NCBI GenBank assembly: GCA_023435925.1
Contig: JAEZLF010000143.1
Coordinates: 1-55,826, forward strand
Direction of reading: 5' to 3'
Length of the DNA: 55,826 nucleotides
From: Bacillota bacterium
GTDB taxonomy: Bacteria > Bacillota > Clostridia > Acetivibrionales > DTU013
The position numbers were made by a program, and so were the translations under genes. Position 1 is the stretch's first letter, and the number at the start of each line of letters is the position of its first letter. Below, one piece after another: positions 15,618-25,085 of this stretch. The notes under the pieces were generated by a model, which saw only the letters and a program-made list of their open reading frames with translations, was not told the origin of the DNA and did not search any database.

Positions 15618-16880
15618 TTATGTCCCACTCTGCCAGGAAGACAGATAGGCTTTTTGCTCCTCTGTAAGTACATCAATGCTGATGCCCATGGATTTCAGCT
15701 TCAGACTTGCGATTTCCTGATCTACTTCCGTCGGGAGCAGATAAACCTTGTTATCCATGTTTGCAGCATTCTTTACAATATACTCAGCACCTAAAGCCTG
15801 ATTTGCAAAGCTCATATCCATTACAACAGCCGGATGACCTTCAGCCGCCGACAGATTCAGAAGTCTGCCCTCAGCTAGCAGGAACAGCTTGCGTCCGTCC
15901 TTCATGGTATATTCTTCAACAAAATCCCTGACCGTTCTTTTGGAAGCCGATAAAGCTTCAATCGCCGTAATATTGATTTCGTCGTTGAAGTGACCTGAAT
16001 TGGCGATGATCACACCATCCTTTGCCAGCTTGATATGCTTTTCATCCACGACATTCAGATCTCCTGTAACAGTAATGATAATATCCGCAAAGCTCATGGC
16101 GTCTTCCAGCTTCATGACTCTAAAGCCTTCCATTACTGCTTCAATGGCCTTGACAGGGTCCACTTCAGTTACCGTAACATTGGCACCCATGCCTTTTGCC
16201 CTCATGGCAAGACCCTTGCCGCACCAGCCATAGCCGCAAACAACAAAGTTCTTTCCTGACAACAGGATGTTCGTTGCTCTCAGTAAACCGTCCAATGTGC
16301 TTTGGCCTGTACCGTACCGGTTGTCAAACAAATGCTTCGTCTCCGATTCATTTACTGCAACAATCGGGAATTTCAAAGCCTGATCCTTTTCCATGCTCTT
16401 TAAGCGTATGACACCGGTCGTAGTCTCTTCCGTGCCGCCAATTACGTTTTTCAGATAGGTGTCGCTGTACTCTTTGTGAAGAAGACCGACCAGATCGCAT
16501 CCGTCATCCTGGGTCATATCCGGTCCATGCTCAATGGCCGCCAAAAGATGCTTATAGTAGGTATCTCTGTCCTCACCTTTTATGGCAAATACCGGGATGC
16601 CGTAGTCAACCACCAGTGAAGCCGCTACGTCGTCCTGAGTAGATAAGGGGTTGGAAGCGCACAGCACGATGTCCGCTCCGCCTTCCTTCAACGTCCTGAT
16701 CAGGTTGGCTGTTTCCGTAGTGACGTGCAGACAACATGACATCTTCTTCCCGGCAAGAGGTTTCTCCTTAGCAAATCTCTCCCGGATCAGCTTCAAAACA
16801 GGCATCTGGTTATCTGCCCATTCGATTCTCAATTTTCCTTTTGGTGCCAGTGATTTGTCTTTAATATCGCACTTTACCAT
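15618..16880 (-). CDS. ahcY: S-adenosylhomocysteinase
   Basis: Hydrolyses S-adenosylhomocysteine to adenosine and homocysteine, relieving product inhibition of methyltransferases. The 420-aa sequence shows the substrate domain (CCLHVTTETANLI, then ASNPLSTQDDVAA) and the NAD-binding fold GYGWCGKGLAMRAKGMGA followed by the TEVDP acidic residue; NSGHFNDEI is also characteristic. It is the shorter bacterial type without the roughly 40-residue insertion. Two base pairs separate it from an upstream PfkB-type kinase, which may use the adenosine produced. Confidence 0.95.
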   Translation of the reverse strand: MVKCDIKDKSLAPKGKLRIEWADNQMPVLKLIRERFAKEKPLAGKKMSCCLHVTTETANLIRTLKEGGADIVLCASNPLSTQDDVAASLVVDYGIPVFAIKGEDRDTYYKHLLAAIEHGPDMTQDDGCDLVGLLHKEYSDTYLKNVIGGTEETTTGVIRLKSMEKDQALKFPIVAVNESETKHLFDNRYGTGQSTLDGLLRATNILLSGKNFVVCGYGWCGKGLAMRAKGMGANVTVTEVDPVKAIEAVMEGFRVMKLEDAMSFADIIITVTGDLNVVDEKHIKLAKDGVIIANSGHFNDEINITAIEALSASKRTVRDFVEEYTMKDGRKLFLLAEGRLLNLSAAEGHPAVVMDMSFANQALGAEYIVKNAANMDNKVYLLPTEVDQEIASLKLKSMGISIDVLTEEQKAYLSSWQSGT

Positions 16881-16882
16881 GA

Positions 16883-17821
16883 TTAAATACCTCCGAAATT
16901 TTCTTTCATTCTATGATTAAATTCATCTATTGTATAACTGTGTTCCGTTGGTCCTTTTTGCTCGATGGCATAAACAGCCGTCACGCTTCCGTATTGGCCC
17001 ATTTTTTCCAGACCGGCGCCTTCAAAATACCCTTTCAGCAATCCGGCTCTGTATGCATCGCCTGCCCCGGTGGGATCCAAAATCTTATATGGTTTCGCGG
17101 CCGGCACATGCACCTTTTCATGTTTTGTTCTGAGCACGGAGCCTTTTTCGCCCATTGTGACAACACAAAGCTCAACCTTGTTCAATATCTCATCAATGGT
17201 CAGGCTTGTTTTTTTCAGCATCATATCATATTCATACTCGTTGAAAATAACAATTTTAGCTCCCAGTACCCCCTGTACAAGATCCTGAGCTCCAAGCCTC
17301 GGTATTTGCATTCCCGAATCATATAAATAGGGTACCCCGATTTTTCTTAATTCATCACACCATTTGCTCATCGCTGCAGGTTCTGTAGGAGCGATCACCA
17401 CCATGGAGACATCCTCCATTGGAATATCAAGCATGCTGATCTGCTCGTCATAGGCCATGGCTCCGGGATAAAAGCCGGTAATCTGATTGTTGGAAAGGTC
17501 GGTGTTAATAAAACAGGATGCGGTAAAATCATCCTCCCTCACTCGGATCAATCCGGTTCCGACTCCATTTTTCTCCAGCCACAACCGATAGTCCTGAAAA
17601 TCACTGCCTACCGTCCCGAGAATTTCAGGTTTCTGGCCGGTTAATGCCATGCTGTATGCAATATTAGGGGCCGTTCCTCCCCTCACTTTTTTAAGACTCT
17701 TCACCAAAAAGCTGATGTTTAACTCACTGATCTTTTCCGGAATGATCTGATCTTTAAAATACCCTGGAAAATCCATGATGTGATCGAAAGCGATAGACCC
17801 TGCTACGATTACCTTACTCAT
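16883..17821 (-). CDS. PfkB-family kinase, probably adenosine kinase
   Basis: A 312-aa ribokinase-fold sugar/nucleoside kinase. The second PfkB signature DPTGAGDAYRAG, with the catalytic aspartate, lies near residue 250, and the N-terminal GSIAFDHIMDFPG and VRGGTAPNIAYSMALTG segments bind the nucleoside. Direct linkage to ahcY points to phosphorylating adenosine to AMP, removing the product and pulling SAH hydrolysis forward; the substrate is inferred from the neighbourhood rather than from specificity residues. Confidence 0.8.
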   Translation of the reverse strand: MSKVIVAGSIAFDHIMDFPGYFKDQIIPEKISELNISFLVKSLKKVRGGTAPNIAYSMALTGQKPEILGTVGSDFQDYRLWLEKNGVGTGLIRVREDDFTASCFINTDLSNNQITGFYPGAMAYDEQISMLDIPMEDVSMVVIAPTEPAAMSKWCDELRKIGVPYLYDSGMQIPRLGAQDLVQGVLGAKIVIFNEYEYDMMLKKTSLTIDEILNKVELCVVTMGEKGSVLRTKHEKVHVPAAKPYKILDPTGAGDAYRAGLLKGYFEGAGLEKMGQYGSVTAVYAIEQKGPTEHSYTIDEFNHRMKENFGGI

Positions 17822-17851
17822 ATATCAGCTGCTCCTTCCTGTTATCGTTGT

Positions 17852-18649
17852 TTATTCTGCAATGACGATAAAAATTCCGTCTTCGCCTTTTTTGGCAGTT
17901 GCTTTTTTGTGTATGGAATCAATCTGTATGTTTTTGAATCCGCATTTCAAGAACCAATTTTTTACCTCATTATGAGAAAAGCCCTGCCATACATCATGCA
18001 TCTTCTCTTTAAATTCTTTATTATTGTGTTCCTTCAGATCCGCAAGAAAAACTCTGCCACCGGGCTTCAATAATCTTCGCATCTCTTTCACTGCAAGAAT
18101 TGGCTCTTCAATATGATGCAAAAACATATTCGCACAAATCAGGTCAACGCTTCCATCTTCCAGCGGTACATCGCAGCTGTCGCTTTCGATGGTGAAAATA
18201 TTGGCAAGTCCCTTCTGAGATGCCTTTTTCTCCAATTCCTTCAGCATCTTGCCGGAGATATCCACTGCAATAACTTTCTCTACGTATGTGGATACCGCAC
18301 GGGAAAGGTAGCCATCACCCGCACCCAGATCCAACAGGGTCAAATCCTTCCTGAGAAGTCCCGCATCCAGCAGCCTATTGATGATGATTTCGTCAAAATC
18401 GCCTTCCCTCATACTCTCCCACTCCGGAGCGATCCGGTCGAAAAACTCCTTTGTGTCGTTTTCACTGGATGAGTACTGCTGGGAATTTCCTTCCGACAGC
18501 CATTGAATAAGAGCCTGCGAGCTAAAGCGCCATTCTCTTCCGATTTTTCTTGCCGGTACCTTCTCTTCCTTGAGCAGCTTAATAAATGTCTTAATGCTCA
18601 CATTAAAAAGCTCAGCAGCTTCTTCCATATTCAGAATCTCTTTTCTCAT
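17852..18649 (-). CDS. HTH (excisionase/MerR-like) domain fused to a SAM-dependent methyltransferase
   Basis: The N-terminal 55 residues (MEEAAELFNVSIKTFIKLLKEEKVPARKIGREWRFSSQALIQWL) are an excisionase-type winged helix-turn-helix. After a serine-rich linker comes a class I methyltransferase with motif I LLDLGAGDGYLS near residue 105, acidic motif II AVDISG, and ANMFLHHIEEP. It lies 30 bp upstream of the kinase-ahcY pair in the same direction. ArsR-methyltransferase fusions are known to regulate SAH recycling in other bacteria; here a different DNA-binding domain is fused to the same kind of SAM/SAH-binding fold. A regulatory role sensing SAM/SAH is inference. Confidence 0.8.
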   Translation of the reverse strand: MRKEILNMEEAAELFNVSIKTFIKLLKEEKVPARKIGREWRFSSQALIQWLSEGNSQQYSSSENDTKEFFDRIAPEWESMREGDFDEIIINRLLDAGLLRKDLTLLDLGAGDGYLSRAVSTYVEKVIAVDISGKMLKELEKKASQKGLANIFTIESDSCDVPLEDGSVDLICANMFLHHIEEPILAVKEMRRLLKPGGRVFLADLKEHNNKEFKEKMHDVWQGFSHNEVKNWFLKCGFKNIQIDSIHKKATAKKGEDGIFIVIAE

Positions 18650-18856
18650 AGAAGATCCTCTCCCAAATCATTGTCACTCTGCACAATTTAATAATAATTT
18701 TGGAGTACCGAACAAAATCGTGCCTTTTTACTGATTTTACCTCAAACGCGCAGTATAATCAACACTTAATTTCAATCAAGTTCATCACAAGTACATTTTA
18801 TTCGTATTTAAATACAGTTAAAACGCGGCGCTAGATGTCACCCAACCTCAGTAATG

Positions 18857-19690
18857 TTAGAGGTCAACAGGCCAATTTTTCACGATCCTTGTCACAAGAA
18901 AAATAAATTTCTGTTCCACCCTTCTGGCCGTATCCATGACTTCATTGTGATTCAGCGGCTGTCCCATAACACCTGCAGCCATATTTGTAATACAAGATAT
19001 GCCTAAAATCTTCATACCGCAATGACGGGCTGTGATAACCTCCGGTACGGTTGACATTCCGACTGCATCCGCTCCAAGGGTCCCCAACACTTTGATTTCA
19101 GCCGGTGTTTCAAACATGGGCCCCTGTGCAAAGGCATATACTCCCTCTTGTAATGTAAACCCTTCACTTTTGGCTGTCTCTCTGGCATTCTCTACCAACT
19201 TGGCATCATAAGCATTACACATGTCAGGAAATCGGGTTCCGAATTCTTCAAGATTTCTACCTCTCAGGGGAGAAGGAGCAAAAAGACCGATATGATCGGT
19301 AATCAGCATCAAATCGCCGGGTTTAAAGCCTGTATTGATACCGCCGGCTGCATTCGTTACCAGTAAATGCTCCATGCCAAGAAGCTTGAAAACTCTAATA
19401 TGAAAAACCACCTGGGCCATATCATGGCCTTCATAATAATGAAACCGACCCTTCATGACAAGTACCCGCTTGCCTCCAAGTAGACCAAAGACCAGTTTAC
19501 CTGCATGGCCTTCAACGGTCGTCTTAGCAAAACCCGGAATCTCGCTATAATCGAGTTCAACCGGCTGTTCCAGTGCGTTCACCAGCGGTCCGAGTCCAGA
19601 ACCCAGAATAATACCGATCTGCGGCGTTTCATGTATCCTTGAACGTATATACTCAGCAGCCTCTCGCATAATATCCATTCTATTGTCCAT
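18857..19690 (-). CDS. punA: Purine nucleoside phosphorylase (trimeric type)
   Basis: Phosphorolyses inosine/guanosine and deoxy forms to free base and (deoxy)ribose 1-phosphate. The 277-aa protein has the family pattern ILGSGLGP, the phosphate-binding GRFHYYEGHDM, the VTNAAGGIN motif, and MSTVPEVI with CITNMAAG near the C-terminus. It fits the salvage set: deaminated nucleosides from the mtaD-like enzyme would feed this step, and deoC would use the deoxyribose phosphate after isomerisation. A 207-bp gap without genes separates it from the methyltransferase fusion. Confidence 0.92.
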   Translation of the reverse strand: MDNRMDIMREAAEYIRSRIHETPQIGIILGSGLGPLVNALEQPVELDYSEIPGFAKTTVEGHAGKLVFGLLGGKRVLVMKGRFHYYEGHDMAQVVFHIRVFKLLGMEHLLVTNAAGGINTGFKPGDLMLITDHIGLFAPSPLRGRNLEEFGTRFPDMCNAYDAKLVENARETAKSEGFTLQEGVYAFAQGPMFETPAEIKVLGTLGADAVGMSTVPEVITARHCGMKILGISCITNMAAGVMGQPLNHNEVMDTARRVEQKFIFLVTRIVKNWPVDL

Positions 19691-19737
19691 ATTTCTGAAT
19701 TCCTTTCTTCATTGCTGAATCACTCTGTATTTTCTTT

Positions 19738-20745
19738 CTACATTGCCAAATCGATCTGAATTTCCGATACCTTACCATCTACAATTCTTACAGTAAGCAG
19801 CTCATATCCCTCATAGGCATATCCCCAATAGTTTTCTTCATCAACGCTTGACGGCTCCCCGTACAAATCCTTCAGCCGCTCCTCGCTATCTCCTGTTTTA
19901 AGCCCTCTGGGCGTTTCATACCCGGAACTGGTAACATTAATAGAATAAACAATATGATCCACTATATATACCTGTGTATTGTCAGAAAAGAACAGTGTCT
20001 TTGCCACCAATCCCTCGTATTCCTCTTCAACCACATTCTCCGGTTTTTGATTCATTACGGTCAGTAGGTCATCCTCGTGTATACCCAGCGTCATTTCGCC
20101 AAGCTTAAGATCATCAAGAGAAATATCACTTTCATCTTCCAGGCTTGTCCCATAGCTTTCCCTTGTGGTTCTTGCGCTCATAGCCACATAATTGATTTTA
20201 TCCTGATTTTGGCCGATCCATGCACTGTCGCCCTTCGAATTTACATGCAATATCATATAGCTGTCGCCGTCAACACGAACATAATATATTTCGCTGTCAG
20301 ATACCTGGATCTGCTTTCCGACCCATCCGTCCCTATAAACAAAATCAGAAATTGTACCTCTGCTGCCCATCAGTGAAGTATAAAACTCGTTTTCGTTCTC
20401 GTTTACATAGCGGCCTGACATTGTAATCTCTACAGCATCATTATCTGTCAGGATGGTATATTCAAACCCATCCTCCGAATCATCAACCGCTTTCCATTCA
20501 TTCGGGATATCAAACCAGAAATCAAATATTTCGTTGCTTCCTGTTTTGTAATTGGAATCATAGGTAGGGAAAAACTTGATCTCACCCTCAATCGTCTTAG
20601 AAGCACTTGGTTTATCTACAGACGCTGTACTTTCCGAGCTTGAAGCTGCATTCAGATGATTACTTTGTACACTTGAATCCGGATCGGCTCCGCACCCGGC
20701 TGTTAAAACCGCCAGCACCAATATAAGTATCCAACATTTTTTCAT
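19738..20745 (-). CDS. Lipoprotein of unknown function
   Basis: About 335 aa with a type II signal peptide (MKKCWILILVLAVLTAGCG, lipobox LTAGC), followed by a serine-rich linker. The mature part has two regions: residues about 60-180 with FDFWFDIPNEWKAVDD, resembling PsbP/Mog1-like surface domains, and a C-terminal SmpA/BamE-like half with IGMTL-type segments (LGEMTLGIHEDDLLTVMNQKP, LKDLYGEPSSVDEE). The start at 20745 is chosen because AAGGTGG precedes it. No partner is evident. Confidence 0.7.
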   Translation of the reverse strand: MKKCWILILVLAVLTAGCGADPDSSVQSNHLNAASSSESTASVDKPSASKTIEGEIKFFPTYDSNYKTGSNEIFDFWFDIPNEWKAVDDSEDGFEYTILTDNDAVEITMSGRYVNENENEFYTSLMGSRGTISDFVYRDGWVGKQIQVSDSEIYYVRVDGDSYMILHVNSKGDSAWIGQNQDKINYVAMSARTTRESYGTSLEDESDISLDDLKLGEMTLGIHEDDLLTVMNQKPENVVEEEYEGLVAKTLFFSDNTQVYIVDHIVYSINVTSSGYETPRGLKTGDSEERLKDLYGEPSSVDEENYWGYAYEGYELLTVRIVDGKVSEIQIDLAM

Positions 20746-20935
20746 ATGTAAACCACCTTGCTTTCCCACAATAAGATAGTCTCGTTATAAATATCATTTC
20801 GGCTTGTTTATGGATTATTTTATCACATTCGGATTTTATATGATAGTCCTCAGAGGCTTTTCCATCCGGGCTGAATTCCTCAAATGCCAGTATTATAGGC
20901 TGTTGACATAAGATAAAAAATTCCGGTATATGTGT

Positions 20936-21703
20936 TCAGCTTAAATTGAAACGCAATCGTATCGCTGTAAGGAGGCTGTCTTTTACAGTTCTGAAAACTG
21001 TCATTTTACTCTCTCCCTTCTTATTGTCATAATGAAGAACGAATGGAATCTCATCAAATTGGCAGCCGGAAAGATACAACTTATAAAGCAGCTCCATCAT
21101 GCAGGAGAAAGAACGCTGAGTAATGAACTGTTCACCAAATTGTTCCGCACCATGTTTCAGACACCGGTAGGAATAGATGCGATACCCGCAGGTATAGTCC
21201 CGTACCTGCGGAATGTGAAAAATGATCGTATAATATGCCCGTGCAAAATCACTAAGCAACAGCCGGTGGTAAGCCAACCCAAGAATTTTTGATCCTTTAC
21301 GGTACCGGGACGCAATCACGCACTCCGTACCGTTGCGGAGCTTTTCCAACATCTTGTGGACATATAACGGCTTGTGTGTATTGTCTCCATCCATAAAAGC
21401 ACAAATATCGCCCTCTTTCCCATAATGAAGAAAATGCTCAATGCCGGTGTGCAAAGCACCGCCCAGACCCTGATTCTTCGAATGGGCTATGACAGTGTAA
21501 TTCTCCAACCTCTTTTGCAGGCCACGAATCACTTCAAGTGTCTTGTCCGTACTTTTATCATCAATAGCACACAGCCACAAATCATAGCCTTCCTTTCGCA
21601 GCTGTTCCCGCTCTGATTCCCATAAGAATGACAGCTCTGCAATATTTTTTTCCTCATTATAACAGGGAAGATATGCAAACAATCTATTCACGATACCCAC
21701 CAT
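20936..21703 (-). CDS. Family 2 glycosyltransferase (polyprenyl-phosphate sugar transferase-like)
   Basis: A 255-aa GT-A enzyme with the N-terminal AYLPCYNEEKNIAEL, the nucleotide-binding CAIDDKSTDKT, FMDGDNTHKP as the DxD metal site and RDYTCGYRIYS near the acceptor site. It has no clear C-terminal membrane segments, like DPM1-type dolichol/undecaprenyl-phosphate mannosyl- or glucosyltransferases. It lies 15 bp downstream of a GT-C membrane enzyme, which would use the lipid-linked sugar. Confidence 0.85.
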   Translation of the reverse strand: MVGIVNRLFAYLPCYNEEKNIAELSFLWESEREQLRKEGYDLWLCAIDDKSTDKTLEVIRGLQKRLENYTVIAHSKNQGLGGALHTGIEHFLHYGKEGDICAFMDGDNTHKPLYVHKMLEKLRNGTECVIASRYRKGSKILGLAYHRLLLSDFARAYYTIIFHIPQVRDYTCGYRIYSYRCLKHGAEQFGEQFITQRSFSCMMELLYKLYLSGCQFDEIPFVLHYDNKKGESKMTVFRTVKDSLLTAIRLRFNLS

Positions 21704-21718
21704 TCTGCGTCCATATCA

Positions 21719-23191
21719 CTACTCCAATCTGAATAAGATACAGTTGTCATCGCTGTTGGCAACTGCATAATTTTTCTCAAGATAATCGAGATATCCGGCA
21801 TCATCGTCTGGTATACTGCTGCCGATAACAAGGAACCAAGTCACTCCATGGTCCATGAAATACCGGATTTCGTCTCGGGGCTCCTGGGGAATATAGTCGT
21901 AATATTTCAAATTAGCCCGATATCCGCGCCTGTTCGCAGCGTTCAGATAGACCGGATTCAGGGCGGCTATGGCAATTATGTCCTCTTCTCGGGTGTGACT
22001 GCTGAGAAAAGCTGCGATGGCTTCAATTTTTTCATGCGGTTTTACAAGACTGTTACTTTGCCGGATTCCTGCATAAGCTGTCCAGCATACCAGCAGCACG
22101 GCGCCATATACAGCAATCTGTTTTTTCCATTTCAACAGATCAGAGAGTACTATCGCGCAAAGTACCGAAAAAACAGGTGCCATAAAAATCAGATAATAGC
22201 CAAATTTTATAGCGGCTACTATGGTTGCCCATTCCAATCCAAAGGACAATGCCCAGACCAGAATAAAACGGCGTTCCTTTGTAAAGGTTAGCAGAAAGCC
22301 TGCACCTGCAAACAGGATTACCACCCAACCAAAATTTCTGGGCGGACTGCTCAGAAAAAAGGATATTCCTTTTTTCGTAAAAACAGAAAAAATCTCATCG
22401 GTCAAAATATGTTTTGCAGTAATTCCATTCACAAAGTGAAAGACCGCAATTCTGGAGGCATAGGAGTAATAAGCAGCCGGAATACCTAGCGCAATCGCCC
22501 CGTACCCATAAAAGGTGAATGAACGAATGCAATCTTTCTTCAATTTCCACAAGAAAGCAATTAGGATCAGGATTCCCACAAACAGAGTGGGAGTCTTCTG
22601 AGTGATTGCTATGGCCACGAAGAACGCCGATATCCAGACCGAGACCCGATTGTTATACAGATACCATTTCAATAAATAATAAACACCGCCGCAATAGAAG
22701 AACAGTGCGGAAGACTCCGGCATAATCGCGCGTGAATAGAGCAGTGTAATTGGCATAAACAGGTATATTGCCAGCCCGCACAAAGACGGGAGCATTCCTG
22801 CAAATTTCCTCATGATCCCGTAAGTGTACGCTGCCGACCCAAGAAAAAGTATCAGATTAATGGCACGCGGGATGGCCGGTGCCGTGCTTTTCAGTAGTCT
22901 GAAAAGCGTTGCAGCCAGAAAAGGCATGATTTGAAATTCCAGCTGAACATAGTTGTCTCCCGGTCCGTCATAATTCAGCTGCGGTCTGAGAATATGATAT
23001 TCATATTGATAAAAATTCACCGCGATACTGTATGTATCTCCCTGCCTCCAGGTTTCGTAATTTTCCCACGGAGGATTATTGATCGTGGGCAATTGCTTTC
23101 CAAGATACAGCAGGAGCAGAAGCATGAACAGTACCAACTCCACTGCTCTGTTTTTCACAATCGTTTTTGTTTTTAACTGCACTTCGCCCAT
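21719..23191 (-). CDS. Multi-spanning GT-C glycosyltransferase-like protein (ArnT/PMT superfamily)
   Basis: A 490-aa polytopic protein with about 11-12 hydrophobic segments. Between segments 1 and 2 lies an outward loop with WENYETWRQGDTYSIA, the acidic-residue pattern typical of lipid-phosphate-sugar-dependent transferases. The soluble C-terminus (about 400-490) contains DIIAIAALNPVYLNAANRRGY. It probably transfers a sugar from undecaprenyl phosphate to a surface acceptor, using the product of the adjacent GT2; acceptor unknown. Confidence 0.75.
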   Translation of the reverse strand: MGEVQLKTKTIVKNRAVELVLFMLLLLLYLGKQLPTINNPPWENYETWRQGDTYSIAVNFYQYEYHILRPQLNYDGPGDNYVQLEFQIMPFLAATLFRLLKSTAPAIPRAINLILFLGSAAYTYGIMRKFAGMLPSLCGLAIYLFMPITLLYSRAIMPESSALFFYCGGVYYLLKWYLYNNRVSVWISAFFVAIAITQKTPTLFVGILILIAFLWKLKKDCIRSFTFYGYGAIALGIPAAYYSYASRIAVFHFVNGITAKHILTDEIFSVFTKKGISFFLSSPPRNFGWVVILFAGAGFLLTFTKERRFILVWALSFGLEWATIVAAIKFGYYLIFMAPVFSVLCAIVLSDLLKWKKQIAVYGAVLLVCWTAYAGIRQSNSLVKPHEKIEAIAAFLSSHTREEDIIAIAALNPVYLNAANRRGYRANLKYYDYIPQEPRDEIRYFMDHGVTWFLVIGSSIPDDDAGYLDYLEKNYAVANSDDNCILFRLE

Positions 23192-23290
23192 GGTGAAATC
23201 TCCTCTAATGTATGTTGACCAGAAGAGCAGTTATTTTATACAGGCGCACCATTATTTATTCAGTTGTTCGGCTCTTGATAATCGTTAGGC

Positions 23291-23328
23291 AAAAAAACAG
23301 AGCCCCTTTCGTAATAAAAAGGCTCTGC
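23291..23328 (-). terminator. Terminator of tRNA-Val
   Basis: Stem CAGAGCC / GGCTCTG followed on the minus strand by seven T residues, starting about a dozen bases after the tRNA 3' end. Confidence 0.75.
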
Positions 23329-23339
23329 TTTACAGAATC

Positions 23340-23414
23340 TGGTGGAGAATATTGGGTTCGAACCAATGACTTCTACCGTGTGAAGGTAGCACTCTCCCGC
23401 TGAGTTAATCCTCC
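23340..23414 (-). tRNA. tRNA-Val (anticodon CAC)
   Basis: A 75-nt cloverleaf: acceptor GGAGGAT with ATTCTCC (one G-U), anticodon arm CTACC-TTCACAC-GGTAG with anticodon CAC, T-arm ATTGG-TTCGAAC-CCAAT, A73 and encoded CCA. It decodes GUG. Stand-alone with its own promoter and terminator. Confidence 0.93.
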
Positions 23415-23438
23415 ATGGAATGGAACCTGATAGTTTCT

Positions 23439-23467
23439 ATTATAAATCTCCCAACAAAACTAGTCAA
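23439..23467 (-). promoter_or_regulatory. Promoter of tRNA-Val
   Basis: Minus-strand TTGACT (23462-23467), exactly 17 bp, then a perfect TATAAT (23439-23444), 24 bp before the tRNA 5' end. The remaining sequence up to the spoVR stop at 23667 shows nothing further. Confidence 0.8.
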
Positions 23468-23666
23468 CCACAATTTATCAGCCAAAATTATTCGGCGAAT
23501 AGATTTTTATCAAAGCGAATCCATCACAAACAAGAGCAAAATATGCTCCCATTAAAATCATCTTATTGCTCCACAGTATATCATAATACTTTGACCTATT
23601 CTACTTTGTCCAAAGGGTATGGAATTTTCCGCCTCAGCTTTCGTTCCATTTTAGCATTCTCCTTCT

Positions 23667-25055
23667 TTATGCATGAATGATAGTGATTTTCTTCTGCTCA
23701 TCACACATCACCGATTTTTTTCTTCCATCGGCCACCGTGTTCAAGATCACTCTTCCTTCCCACAAATCAACAAAATGTCGTAATGTCTCATTCGTATCAA
23801 TCATTTCCAGTTCTCTTCCATCATAAACATGCTCCAAAAGCAAGGTGTTTTCCTTCTGCACCCAATCTGCAGCCTGAATCAGCGGAATACTTCCCATACC
23901 TGAAGATGCCGCAATGGTGTTTCGTATCTTCACCCAGCCTTCCTCATCAGCTACCTCTGACACCACATACTCACAGCCGTCCTTTTCATACTCGTAAAGC
24001 TTCAGTTCACAGCATAATTCCTTCGTCAAATATCTTCTGATAAATGATTCATCTCTCTCCATTTCCCGCACTTCGAATAATTTATCAGGATGGTCCGGGT
24101 TGTTTTTTTTGATATTCTCAAAAATTTTAAGTCCCAGATAATATGGATTAATACTACCTTCATGAGGCTTTACTACTTGATTATGTCTCTTGAGAAATTC
24201 AAGATGCAGCTGTTGAGGCAATTTCATTTTATTCAGCAATTCATAATGCCAATAGGTTGCCCAACCTTCATTCATAATTTTTGTTTCGATTTGTGGAACA
24301 AAATACATGGTTTCTTCTCTGACGATGTCTATCAGATCTTTTTCCCAATCTTCCAGTCTTCCATAGGCACTGATAAAATACAGCAGATCCTCTTCCGGTT
24401 CAAGGGGTATCTTTTTCACATCCGGTTCAGCAACATACCTGTTCCGGGGTGGTTCCAGCAACGGATATTCTCTGTCTGTCCCGCAATTTTTCTCGAGTAT
24501 TCTCATCTTCGTTTCTTCCGGCTTCAATTTACGTGCTCCGATTGTCCTTGTGCACTGATATCTCAGAGCGTGTGCTGCATTCAGTACCTTTTCTACTTTT
24601 GCGTAACCTATGCCCGGATTACTGATATATTCTCTGACCCTGCTTGCATGATTCTTAAACAGTTCAACGGTGTATGCTGCTCTGGTACCTTGCCTGAAAA
24701 GTCGGTTGTTTCTGAAAAAATCATTATGTCCATAAACATGCGCCATTGTCATAATCTGCAAAAGAAGCGAATTGTCCTTCATCAGGTAAGCGATGCAGGG
24801 GTCGGAATTAATGACCATTTCATATGGCAGCCCTGATAGATTATACTTATTCAGTGTTCTGATCCTTTCGTAAACCTTACCAAAGCTCCAGTGAGGATAA
24901 TGAGAAGGCATTCCGGTATAAGCTTCATAGCTGATCATATCTTCGTAGCTGATTAGCTCATATTCCTGTTCATAACATTGAAGGCCTTCCTTCTTCACCA
25001 ATTCTTCTATTTGTTTATTCCAATTTTCAAGCTCTTTTATGCTATAATCTGCCAT
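23667..25055 (-). CDS. spoVR: Stage V sporulation protein R
   Basis: A 462-aa SpoVR-family protein, the usual length. Recognisable segments are YPHWSFGKVYE, VINSDPCIAYLM, MAHVYGHNDFFRNN with conserved histidines, and NEGWATYWHYELL. In Bacillus subtilis SpoVR is made in the mother cell and is needed for proper spore cortex formation; its biochemical activity is unknown. It is the last gene of the prkA-yhbH-spoVR operon, with GGAGG at proper spacing. In this genome the first gene of the operon is split, so normal mother-cell expression of the set may depend on rearrangement upstream. Confidence 0.95.
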   Translation of the reverse strand: MADYSIKELENWNKQIEELVKKEGLQCYEQEYELISYEDMISYEAYTGMPSHYPHWSFGKVYERIRTLNKYNLSGLPYEMVINSDPCIAYLMKDNSLLLQIMTMAHVYGHNDFFRNNRLFRQGTRAAYTVELFKNHASRVREYISNPGIGYAKVEKVLNAAHALRYQCTRTIGARKLKPEETKMRILEKNCGTDREYPLLEPPRNRYVAEPDVKKIPLEPEEDLLYFISAYGRLEDWEKDLIDIVREETMYFVPQIETKIMNEGWATYWHYELLNKMKLPQQLHLEFLKRHNQVVKPHEGSINPYYLGLKIFENIKKNNPDHPDKLFEVREMERDESFIRRYLTKELCCELKLYEYEKDGCEYVVSEVADEEGWVKIRNTIAASSGMGSIPLIQAADWVQKENTLLLEHVYDGRELEMIDTNETLRHFVDLWEGRVILNTVADGRKKSVMCDEQKKITIIHA

Positions 25056-25085
25056 TAAAACCTCCGTGCTCCCAATGTACCTACT

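Noticed and set aside
18650..18856. SAM or SAH riboswitch ahead of the methyltransferase-kinase-ahcY genes
   Set aside because: I could not find the characteristic conserved stems or junction sequences; the region is AT-rich and unstructured by eye.
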